Shown piece by piece: positions 53,310-64,000 of a stretch of DNA of 64,000 nucleotides. Numbering within the stretch: the stretch's first letter is position 1; each line of letters starts with the position of its first letter. The stretch is from Nyssa sinensis. Taxonomy: Eukaryota > Streptophyta > Magnoliopsida > Cornales > Nyssaceae. The position numbers and the translations under genes were made by a program. Location: contig CM018031.1 of assembly GCA_008638375.1 (NCBI GenBank), positions 4,860,062 through 4,924,061 on the forward strand. The letters run 5' to 3'. The notes beneath the pieces were generated by a model. That model worked only from the letters and a program-made list of their open reading frames with translations, was not told the origin of the DNA and did no database searches.

Positions 53310-56298
53310 TTACCATTGACGAAATTTGACAAAAGGTTGAAGGACGTTCTTAGAGTTAGGATGGTCCCACTCCAGTGATTCCCACCATTCTTCAGTGTGT
53401 ACAAAGATATCTCTAAGAGCAGGGGGATGAGATGGTTGTCCATTAAGCATGGGTAGAGATAGAGGGAGCCTTTTTAACTGTGGACATCTTGTTAAATAAA
53501 TTTTTTCAATAGAATCACAAACCATCATTCCACTATAGATGCTCTTCAATTCCCGTAGATCACACAAAGTCAAAGAAGTCAACATTGGAAGGGTGATATC
53601 GGCCGTATCCTTATCCTGATTGATGTTTGAAGAAGAATGGTTACTGTTGCTTGCATTCCTTTCTTCATCGTCTGCTGTTATGACCTCCTCCATTTGCATG
53701 CAGTGCCAGATGCAAATGAGTTTCAGATTATGGAAATGTTGTAGCAACCGAGGTGAAAACAGCGTCTTGAGTTTTGGACAATCATAAATGTCCAATTGTT
53801 TCAGGTTTAAAAGGGTGCCACGTGGAAGTGCAATTCCACCACACATAAAGAGCGCACTGAAATTCGGCAAACTGTGGATACGCAATATCTCAAGGCTCTG
53901 AAGGGGGCTGCAATGGACCTCTTCTATTTCTTTAGTCACTAGTGCTGCGGTGGATGAGGATGACCAGATGCACTCTACACTACCACAATGAAAAATTCCA
54001 CATTCCTTTAACTCCAATATTGCAGTATTAGTCCATAACAATGGAACATCACATAAGCAGCTACCCATATCGTCGTATCCATCAATCTGCAGGCACTCTA
54101 TGCCGTGTGGGAGCGTAATTGGATCATTGATGAGATTACACTGACTTAACATTACTATTTTCATACATTTAGAAACCCAAAACGTACGACTCCCTGAACC
54201 ACCTACGATGATACAATATCTGCTCAAGCCTCCATAATGCCGAGATGTGACATATCTATTATAATCGTGCAAATACATCCGTCCTTTGAATTCTTCCAAC
54301 TCTCTTAAGCCCTCCACTTCCTCCGATCTTACTGCTACATTTTCTGATCCGCTTCTAAGTCCGAGGTGTTGGAGATGCGAGAGTCTGGGTAATATCCCAC
54401 TTGGAAACATTTCCAGCTTATTTGTGTGATCCATATACAGGCATTTGAGATTGACCAAGCTATCCATACCCTGAGGTACTTCTTTAATTGCAGTACCAGT
54501 AAGGTCCAATACCTGTAATGACCTAAGCTTTGCGAGTGAAGGTACATCTATTAGTTTGTAACAGTGTTCAAGCAATAATGCAGTGAGATTCTCCAAATCA
54601 GATACGGAATTTGGCAAATTCTCAATTAAAGTGCTGGATAGATCAAGAATCCTAAGAGTATGCATGTTCTCAAAGAAAGAGCTTGGGACACTTGCTAGAC
54701 CGCGGTTGTCCCGCAAAATCAAGGTTGAAAGTGTAGGACAACTTGGTGATGTGCCCGATGGAATTTGTGATATGTTGTTAAACATCAAGGAAACTTTCTC
54801 TAGATCCTCCCCCCACTCCTCCTCATTTGGCAATTCTCTCAATAGCATGCCGGCTTTCACCATGAATCTAGGATTCTTTCTAGTAATTTTGAGAGCCATA
54901 TCTCTCATCAAATCATGCATCTTTACACTTGTATTATCACTGGAACTTTGCAGCAGGCAGTTATTTACAAGCATATCCACTATAGTTAAACCCCTATCAA
55001 ATTGATCTTTTCTACTCCTCATTTCATCCACCAACCCTTCTATAATCCAAAAATTTACCAACTCTTCACTTGGAATGTCATAATCTTCTGGATATAATGA
55101 ACAATACAAGAAACAAAACTTGATTTTTAAGTCTTGCAAGCGATTATAACTGAATTCTAGTCGCTCGAACACCTCATTCTCTCTGCCTTCAACACTGTTC
55201 ACACGATCTTTCAGTTCATTCAATGCATTCTGCCATTGATGCTTGGTATATACTTTCCTCATGCTGCAAGCTATTGCGACTATTGCAAGAGGCAAACCGG
55301 CACATTCTTCAGCGACTTGTTTAACAAGTGGTTCTAATGACGGAACATTCAGAACATCCTGACCAACTTTATCTGAGAATAAGTTCCATGCCTCCTCTTT
55401 CGACAAAACCTCCACTTTGAATTCTTTACAACCCATATATCGACACACATCAGATGATCGAGATGTTAATATCAATTTGCACCCACTACTTCTAGTAGGC
55501 TCAGGGATTCCAACCTTCTCAAGATCGATTTTTTCCCACACATCATCCAATATTAGCACATACTTCTTTGAGCCTATCATCTCTGATACCATTCCTGCCC
55601 TTCTCGTTTCATCTTGTTCCGTTGAAATATTTTCTTTCAATGCCAGTGCAATGTCATTTTGTAGTTTAAAAATGTTCAGCTCTTTTGACACAGTGACCCA
55701 AATTGCATAATCAGACTTAACATTTTCCTTTTTCAAGAGTTGATTATTGATATGTTTGAGGATGGTGGTTTTACCCACTCCCCCCATTCCATAAACTCCA
55801 ATTTTTCTGATCTCCTCATCCATCAGGTATTCCCAAATCCAGTTTATATTTCTTTCTAGTGAAGTACTACTGCTAATTTCCGTCACTGGTAACGTCAATC
55901 CACTGCTTAGAGGTGCATTCAATAACTAGAATGACGAAGGAACTGCCTTTCTGATGAAACTCTTTTACTTCTCGAATCTTCTCGTCAACAAGTTTTCCCA
56001 GGTGTGCACGCAGGAGTTTATTTACTTTTGCAACCCTTTGTTCAATGGCTTGTGTCTCACTGTTAATCCTTTCTACATTTTCTAACCAATTCTCAACTTC
56101 TTTCCCTGTTTCCTTTCCCAAATGAAGCTCTGCATCTCGTCTTGACTTTATATCTTCCTTTTGGCTATTCAGCTCCTCCAAATCTCTTTTAAGAATGATC
56201 ATATTCTCATGGAGACTTTTGTGATACTTTATGCATTTCCCAATGGGATTCCATAATAGCTTTATGAATTCGACAATTGGTCCTACTATCGACTCCAT
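53310..56298 (-). pseudogene. CC-NBS-LRR gene CNL2, broken by a 1-bp insertion between CC and NB-ARC
   Basis: Close paralog of CNL1 over the whole length. The N-terminal part (from 56298, or an upstream ATG at 56319) encodes the coiled coil and then leaves frame. Compared with GCATCAATAAC in CNL1, CNL2 has GCATTCAATAAC, one extra T at 55918-55919. The rest, down to 53310, is open for about 870 codons with P-loop GMGGVGKTT, LILDDVW, LILTSRS, GLPLA, CSLYPED and MHD all present, and the LRRs uninterrupted. The downstream part has no ATG at its head; the first lies about 33 codons in, just before the P-loop. A recent loss of function, an NB-LRR-only product or a sequencing error are all possible. 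Confidence 0.85.
55769..55790 (-). promoter_or_regulatory. miR482/2118-like target site over the CNL2 P-loop codons
   Basis: Same bases as the site at 7119-7140 in CNL1. If transcribed, the broken CNL2 could still be a target or decoy for the same small RNA; that is inference. Confidence 0.4.
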
Positions 56299-57789
56299 AG
56301 CCAAATCCCTGCATAACATTGAGAATGTGATTTAGAATCTGCACTTCAAAAGGTGTAATGTAGCTAGCTCTAAGTGAAAGGGAATTTGGGCATACTTGTA
56401 GAAAGCATATTCAAACAAAAAAAAAAAAAAGTGCCAGAAAGAAATTAAACCAAATATAATAAATATCAAATGACTGCCCAAGGTTTTTTGAAATGGTCAA
56501 TTTAAGAATAGTTTTATCAATTTGTCACTTTAAAAAGTAAAATAAAATGGGTTGATTTATAAATGGTAGAAGATAATTGATAATCTTTTGTAATATTTTA
56601 GAAGAAACAGAATAGTTCAAGAATGACGGTGCACGAAAAAAAAACTCTCAACAGTTGGCTTAGAATTAATTTGGATGAGTTTCAATTTATGTAGAAAGAA
56701 ATCTCTCAGAAGTTGGCTTAGAGTTAATTTGTATGAGTTTCAATTTATGTAGAATAGATTCGGAATGTTAGATAACTTACGATAGCAGAATAATTTATTG
56801 AGTGTTTGATTAAAATTATTGAAAGTAATTGTAATTCATAAACGTCCCATTTATTAGATAGTGTTAATGATTGTTTGGCAGAATATTATAAAATTAAGTT
56901 AAAAAATTTAATGAATAAGTAATTATAAAATTTAAATATCTAATATAGTATTAAATAAACAATTTCATAAAAAAATCAATTTATAAATAAAATAATAATA
57001 TGTTTATATATTATATTATTATATATATATGTTATCTATATTATTAAGAAACGTGATATTAAATGATGTAAATATAATATAATATATATAACACATTCAA
57101 TCATACGAGTTGGGAATGTCTTCATTTAACTTGAAATGGATACTTTTCATATTTCTCTCAGTGAGTACATGGGAGAAATTAATCAATGGATTTATTCCAA
57201 TGATTGATCACAACGGTTAAATGATGGATTACAGTGTGTGTATATAATGTATTATTATAATAATTGCTTAGCACATAGGATTTATTTGTTAAAATTATAA
57301 TATTTTTTAAATTTTAAAAATACTTATATATAAGAGAAATAGAGAGTATTCAGTTCAGTTGAAATATGTATATAAGGCTGACATTGCACACAAAACTTTT
57401 AAAAAAAGTGGCTGATTTTTTTTTTTGGAAAAAAGCCCAAAATGAAGGGCTTTTTCAGTTAGACAAACAATTAAAGCCCCCAATGTTGCTGTTAGCCGCG
57501 TCATACAGACCAACTATAGTTATAATTTAGTCATTTAAACATGATGTTGACTTTTGACCAACAAAATATATAATCAAATCTCAGGGTTATTTTGTAAATT
57601 CATAATTTATGTTAATGTTATATATCTACGATTCTGATTGGGGATAGTGTAATTTCAAAAAAAAAAAAAAATTAAGAATAATAATTGTAATTGTAATTTG
57701 TAATTGTCAGACAGATTAGTGTAACTTATCCTTAATTGAAATCATCAATTTACAATGAAATTTCATGTGTAAGATCTCTCATCTACATG
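56299..57789. repeat. Block D, copy 3: 5' flank of CNL2
   Basis: Collinear with 7651-9065, including the ATGTTATGCAG acceptor-like sequence at the gene start, the GGGCTTT stretch (57440-57460) and the paired W-boxes (57547-57559). A local duplication of about 60 bp containing AGAAATCTCTCAGAAGTTGGC-type sequence is seen near 56635-56760. No gene. Confidence 0.6.
57547..57559. promoter_or_regulatory. Paired W-box upstream of CNL2
   Basis: TTGACTTTTGACC, identical to the pair upstream of CNL1, at about the same distance from the start codon. Confidence 0.35.
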
Positions 57790-58453
57790 GTCAAGCCTTT
57801 TTAATAGTGATTAGTCATTTGTGTTTAGGAATTTACAAGGTTTTAAACCATATATCAGTCCGTGTATATCTTCTGCATGAACTTTCAATTTTGGATATCG
57901 GTGATTTAAGTCATATATCAGTTCACTTATTGAATAAATAAAAGAACAGATTCAATTCATTTGCTCCATAAAATATGAAAAATAAAAAATAATGAGTACG
58001 AATGCATGCAACTTGATTGCAACAAATAAACACTTCCAAGCAAACTAGATAGCCAGAGGTGCAAAAATTTATAAAGATAAAATAAAAAAAATAAAAATAA
58101 AAAGGAGAGCTAACCTGGTAACTGGTATGAAGCTTTGTCAAAATATATATTGAAAAGAAAGAGTGAATGGCTGTCCGAGCAAATCGAAGAAAATAATAAG
58201 GAAGAGCTCTATTCAACTGCAAATCCTCTTGTGAAATTCAGAAACAACAATTACACTTCCGTAATAATTAAAGACTTCAGATCGAGTTATGAGTCAATAA
58301 CGCAAGGTATCTATGGAGGTGAGATGCTCTTTCCATTCAGGAATTTTAAATATGTAGTGATAGACAAGGTCATTGGGGTCTACCATACATCAAACTTTTA
58401 AAAAACAAAAAAAAAAAAAATTGTAGAAACATTACCTTTGGACAGCCAATTAA

Positions 58454-58484
<31 letters not shown>

Positions 58485-59727
58485 GCTTTTGGAAAAAAGA
58501 AAAAGAGACTAAGCTGTCCTGCAGATTCCTTTTTCCATGATTATAAGCCATGTCCACGTCCAAATTATTTTACAAGAGTAACTATTCATAATAATATGTA
58601 GTTGTGCACGTATTATTGTTTATATATTTATATAGATATGAGATTACACTTACACAATGTATAATATATTTTAAATATGCTATTGTAAATAATGGAGAAA
58701 AAGAACTATAGAGGATAAAGTGATAGAACTATGGTTGATGAGATGCGTGCTAGTATGGTTGATGAGATGGAGATCATCAAGTATGATGTATGCTATTGTC
58801 CGATGGAGAGAAAGTGAGAGAAAAGAGGAAAACATGAGTTGTCCTTCAAGGGTCTTATCAAAATGTACCAACTCACTTTTTGGTCTCCTTGTGTTGTACC
58901 TCAATGCACTAAATCACCTCTCCTCCAAGTTGCTCATCATGAAAGGTCTACCAAATAATGAAATTCAAGCTAATAGTTTACTATAAAAATAAAAAATAAA
59001 TAAATAACTTATTTACTAAAAAAAGGCATTTACAAATAAATAAAAAGCAATTCATATGATAAAAAACTAATAGGTGAATCATACTGGATATCAGTAATTT
59101 CAATAAAATTAATATTAATAATTCTAATATGATAATATAAAAGATTCAAGCTAATTATTAATCTAAAATAATGAATTAGTATTTTAAATATAATAATATT
59201 AAACATTTATAAAATATTACTAATTACTAAATTTAAAATATAAACTATCAATTGTCAACGTAGCAATGAATTTGTAATTAAAAGTAATTTATTTTTTTTA
59301 ATCACAATCTTTCTAAATGACTCTTAGGTAGATTTTGACCCTATCTCCTCGATAAATTTTGAATTTAAGTTTCGCACTAATTCTTAATATACTCAACCGT
59401 GCTAGTACCTAATAATTTATATTTTTAAATCAGTCACCCCTACTAAATTTGTTAAATTGTAAAATTGAATGTCTTAACAATGAAATTTAACATACTTCAC
59501 AACAAATTAAAGAGAAGATTAAGAATTTTTCTTTATAGCACCTTCTTCAAAAAAATTAACTCAATAAGAAAACCATCATTTAACTCACGAATATGCTCTG
59601 ATGAATTAATTTCAATATATATTATAATTACTTTTAGAGATTTTTCAATATTTATTACCTATCAACAAGTTTTGATCGTCAATTTTATTATTATTTTACC
59701 TGCAAATAACAAATAACAAGCCTAAGT
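57790..59727. repeat. Block E, first copy of cluster 2
   Basis: Collinear with 9066-10978, including the AACCTGGTAACTGG segment, a (TA)n run at 58454-58481 and the GAGTTGTCCTTCAAGGGTC segment. No gene is supported; the frames open here are altered in the other copies. Confidence 0.6.
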
Positions 59728-61440
59728 CATAGCCCTTTTAATAGTGATTAGTCATTTGTGTTTAGGAATTTATGAGATTTTAAGTCAAATATCAGTCCTT
59801 GTATATCTTCTGTATGAATTTTTAATTTATAAGCATTATTATGAGATATCGATGATTTAAGTCAAATATCAAGTTCACTTGTTGAATAAGAAAAACAACA
59901 GATTCAATTCATTTACCCCATAAATTATGAAAAATAAAAAATAATAAGTACGAATGCATGCAACTTGCAACAAATAAACACTTCCAAGCAAACTAGACAA
60001 TCAGAGTTCAAAAAGATAAAAGAAAAATAAAAAGGAGAGCTAACCTGATAATTGATATGAAGCTTTTGTCAAAATATATATTGATTATATTGAAAAGAAA
60101 GAGTACTTGGCAGTCTGAGCAAATCGAAGAAGATAATAACGAACAGCTTTATTCGACATGCAAATCCTCTTGTGAAATCCAGAAACAACAATCACACTTC
60201 GGTAATAAAGGAAGACTTCAGATCGAATTTTGAGTCAATGAAGCAAGGTATCTGTGGAGGTGAGATGTTCTTTCCATTCAAGAATTTTAAATATGTAGTG
60301 ATTGGCTAGGAGGCCATTGAGGTCTACCATACATATAACTTTTAAAAAAAAAAAAAAAAATTTGTAGGAACATTACCTTTGGACAGCCAATTAAGAATAT
60401 ATATATATATATATAAAGTGCTTTTGGAAAAATAAAAAGAGACAAAGCTGTCCTGCAAATTCCCTTTTTCATGATTATAGGCCACGACTTGTTTTCACTG
60501 TATTCAAATAATATAAGCCATGTCCACCTCCACGTCCAAATTATTTTACAAGAGTAACTTTTCATAATAGTATGTATTTATATAGATATGAGACTCTTCA
60601 ACATGACACTTACACAATGTATAATATATTTTAAATATGATATTGTAAATAATGGAGATAAAGAACTGTAGAGGACAAAGTGATAGACCTATGGTTCATG
60701 AGATGCGTGCTAGTATGGTTCATTAGATGGAGATCATCATGTATGATGTATGCTAATTTGTCCGATTGGAAAGAAAGTGAGAGAAAAGAGGGAAACATGA
60801 GTTGTCCTTCAAGGGTCTTATCAAATTGTACCAACTCACGTTTTGGTCTCCTTATGTTGAACCTCAATGCACTAAATCACCTCTCCTCCAAGATGCTCTA
60901 TCTTGAAAGGTCTTGCACCTCTCCAAGATGCTCCACTAATTAATCATTACCATATCGAATTTCTATGCGGTTCAAAATTAGAATTATCATTTTTTTTTTT
61001 CATTTGAAACACATAATTTATATTAACTACAAAAATAAAAACAAAAAAACTTATTTACTTAAAAAAAGGCATTTACAAATAAATAAAAAGCAATTCATAT
61101 GATAAAAAAATTAATAGGTGAATGCTACTGGAAATCACTAATTTCAATAAAATTAATATTAATAATTCCAATATGATAACATAAAACATTCAAGCTAATT
61201 ATTAACCTAAAATAATGAAATTAGTATTTTAAATTCAATAATATTAAACATTTATAAAATATTACTAATTACTAGTAACTATAAAATATAGACTATCAAT
61301 TGTTAACGTGGCAATGAATTTGTAATTAAAAATAATTTATTTTTCCAATCAAAGAGCTTGAATTAACTTTCTAAATGACTCTTCCCTAGGTTTTTTACCC
61401 CCATCCCTTCAATAAATTTTGAATCTACTCAAATGTGCTA
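59728..61440. repeat. Block E, second tandem copy of cluster 2
   Basis: Repeats the previous block about 1.94 kb further on, like the pair in cluster 1, but without the TRIM-like insertion: at the equivalent place GAGACAAAGCTGTCCTGC continues unbroken (60440-60460). So the TRIM entered cluster 1 after the segment was duplicated, or was lost here. Confidence 0.6.
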
Positions 61441-61696
61441 GTCTTAATAATGTCATTTGATCCGGTATTCAAGATAATTCTCATCTCATCTAAGGTCATA
61501 AGCCAAGCTTCACATAACAAAGGGAAAACCAGTGTTTACATTAAGTAAGAAGAAAAATGACAATTTACCCACAAATAACATAAAGAAAACGGAGAATTTT
61601 ACTGTCAAACCATAGGCAACCATAGCCAGATAAAAGCAAAAGCTTTCTTGTTAAAAAAACCAAATAGCATTGGTTTTTAGAAAATAATAGCACGCA

Positions 61697-61998
61697 TTAA
61701 ACATAGGCATTAGGGTTCTGGAGCAGGTAGGCTTCATCAACCTTGTACATTTTCGAGACTTTTTCTTTTCCAGCCTTAATCTCCTCTTTTGTGGGCATAA
61801 AATCATCCTTAGTGTAATAATTGCTAATCATCTTAGAGAGATTGTACCACCATAAGGTGATGCCTCTAACTTGACCTCAAAAGATATTTTTTCAAGCTTA
61901 TCCATCAATGCATCTCCTTCAATCAAAAGTGTATTTGTACATGTATGTTTCTTCATTAAGCTCCTCAATGTAATGTTTCGTATATTTGAAATTGCTAC
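61697..61998 (-). pseudogene. PR-10 / Bet v 1-family exon 2, copy 4
   Basis: Closest to copy 1 (shares the 2-bp insertion before the region encoding MTS and the DEAYLL-like C-terminus). [19 protein letters not shown] and KLEAS are readable, but the frame breaks before GGT and the splice acceptor has lost a base (CTACTGCATG). Exon 1 is absent: after a short intron remnant the sequence joins block B copy 5 at about 62165. Confidence 0.75.
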
Positions 61999-62164
61999 TG
62001 CATGCATGGAGACAATCCATGTCACATTTATATGTATGTTTGAATTATTATATACTTTACACTTTCTTAACTTATCTTTACAGTTTGTTCAATTTGACAT
62101 TTATATAACATTTGTCACATCAATATCTCAAAATGTTATGTTTAATGTCACATCAAGTGAATAG

Positions 62165-64000
62165 GTTATTAAGATGAAGAACTAGGAATGTTGATGTTTA
62201 TCGAGAAAACTAATTTGTACACGTATAGAACCACAAAAAAAATTAAAAAGACGACGGCAATAATTAAACAAAACCAACAAACTGGAGATCACTAGAAGGA
62301 GTCATTCACAGGCCAAATAGAGAACAGAGTATCAACAAACAGAGCAAAATTAACCCACACCACTGTTACTGTGCTAAAATCACCAAAAGATCTGGATTGC
62401 AAGGACAACTCAATGTAATGTATGCAAGTGAAAAATGAGTCAATCCGTAGGTACAAGAAATGGTCTAAAGTGCATTGTTGAGAAAATGAACTGTGATTAA
62501 TGCAATGATAAGCCGTAATAAGAATGTATATTACTGAATGGAGTGGAGGAGAATCACTTTTTCTCTCACTTTCAGCAACTAAAAGTCTCTGTTATTCTCA
62601 TTATTGTCCTTATTTATAATCGTTTTAGCAAATCTTGAGATTAACTATGGCCTATGGGAGAGGTAAAAGAGTTAAAAAAGAAGGGGGAGGGGAGGATAAA
62701 AAAGTCCGGTGGTAATGTGTGAGAGTGCCACTAGAATTTGAGAGTTTGTATGGAACTCACACAATACTTAAATCTTAATTAGGGTCCCTGTTGAAGAACA
62801 GGGGAATCAAATTAATCTCCTCCAACCTGAGATAGTCTGGTAATGGTACCAAATTGTATAGTTTATTATTAATGATTTCTTTTTGTAATTTTGGGGGGGA
62901 AAACACATTCTAATATTTTTTTTTCTTAAAACCAGTTTAAGCTAAAAAAAAATAAAAATACATGTAGACATTTTTTGACGTAAAAAAAATTTTGTAGAGA
63001 TATTTTAGCTTATATAACATATATGTGTATATTTTAAAAAGGATATATATGTACATATGTTTAAGTATATATTATAGATACAGTAGATAAATATATGTGT
63101 GTGTGTGTGTGTGTGTGTTTGTGTTATATTTTATGGTTTCCACCTATTGGTATTTGGTACTCTTCAAAAAATAATAATAAGAAAAGAAGAGAAGTCATTT
63201 GAAAATATATTATACATTAAATTCTAATTTTTGAAATTTCTTAACGTAACTCAATGAGAAGATGAAAACATAACTCTAATTGTCTTTTTATGATAATATA
63301 TCCTACTATTTTCATAGATAAATATGCATGATTAAATGTAAATACATATTTTAAGCTTATTTTAATATATTTTTACTATTGATTTTGATATTTTATGGAA
63401 TCAATATTTTTTAAAATAACTTTTATAAAATTTTAAATTATATTTAATTCACTATATGAATTATAAAAAAAAAAAATAGAGTAAACATAATAGATGTTAA
63501 TAGGAATATTATAGTCAAATATAAAATCCCCAAATAAAATATAATAATTACATATCTTAAGAAAATAAATAAATTACATATAAAATATTGATATAATTAA
63601 ATATATGTTATCGCGATCGATCTTTTATTATGTTTCATTCTATAATCTCAACAAATAAGAAAAAATTACATCATAACTTTAAATATATAATGAATGAATT
63701 GGATACAAAAGAAACATCATATGGCCAAATTACAACATGAAATCAAATGAACATGGCTAGAAAATTTACATTAATATTTAAATTAATAATGTATCTAGGA
63801 TTATATATATGCAAATTCCATAATAAGTTTACACAGCTGGATGTCCAAGTCTAGGCTATAACTTTAAATATATAATGAATAAATATTTATTTTATTCATA
63901 AAAAATTTATTTAAAAGCACATTCAAATAAATTAATATTATGATCAACAATGATTTTTTAAAAATATTTGGATAACCACTACACACTTTAATGATTACAT
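62165..64000. repeat. Block B, copy 5, running off the window
   Basis: Begins inside the block at GATGAAGAACTAGGAATG, matching 1350 and 28400 onward, and is collinear with copies 1 and 3 to the end, including a TG run at 63095-63118. By analogy another CNL gene or relic may lie just beyond the window. Confidence 0.65.

Noticed and set aside
53310..55922. Calling the 870-codon part of CNL2 a separate intact gene
   Set aside because: It has no ATG at its head (the apparent start is TTG), and the upstream coiled-coil half is plainly part of the same gene.

Overview
This window looks like nuclear DNA of a eudicot plant, very AT-rich outside one transposon. The species cannot be named from the sequence. 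Evidence for a plant: two CC-NBS-LRR (CNL) disease-resistance genes of the RPS2/RPS5-like type, several broken PR-10/Bet v 1 genes, a Tat-lineage Ty3/gypsy retrotransposon with dual RNase H, a solo LTR, a TRIM-like element, a CACTA-like end and GT-AG introns.

Layout. The host DNA is a decayed tandem array made of a few blocks in different states. Block A (1-1083; 16076-17037) is non-coding. Block B (about 1083-4560, 17925-20770, 27640-31690, 50885-53300, 62165-64000) is the 3' flank of the resistance genes. The genes are CNL1 (4648-7650, minus, intact) and CNL2 (53310-56298, minus, broken by a 1-bp insertion). Each is followed on its 5' side by block D (promoter side, with paired W-boxes), two tandem copies of block E (about 1.9 kb) and a broken PR-10 gene. 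CNL1 and CNL2 therefore sit in two paralogous segments offset by about 48.6 kb. A third, collapsed cluster lies between: block B ends in a short LRR relic (20775-20910), and block D resumes at 24583 fused to a PR-10 intron. The place of the resistance gene is taken by block G (about 21590-24580), which holds a 5'-UTR-like exon, a polypyrimidine intron and PR-10 exon 2. A second block G (31690-46540) is interrupted by the retrotransposon.

The retrotransposon (33298-45163, plus) is complete: 627-bp LTRs that look identical by eye, the 5-bp target duplication ATAAC, a PBS, a purine tract, gag-protease and RT-RNaseH-aRNaseH-integrase. The two coding halves are in one frame, separated by a single TAG followed by CAA TTA CAG, the tobamovirus-type leaky-stop context. 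Between pol and the 3' LTR lie a 20-unit minisatellite of two hairpin types, a 12-bp repeat and an antisense three-exon gene (580 codons, PF04195-like 'putative gypsy type transposon' domain) with its own TATA box. A 3.8-kb solo LTR (46541-50347, duplication GTAAC) sits in a PR-10 relic.

How the genes relate: the only host genes with recognisable function are defence genes (intracellular receptors and PR-10 proteins). Only CNL1 looks functional. Both CNLs carry a miR482/2118-like site over the P-loop. The retrotransposon looks young and potentially autonomous. All comparisons between copies were made by eye; no alignment or database search was run.
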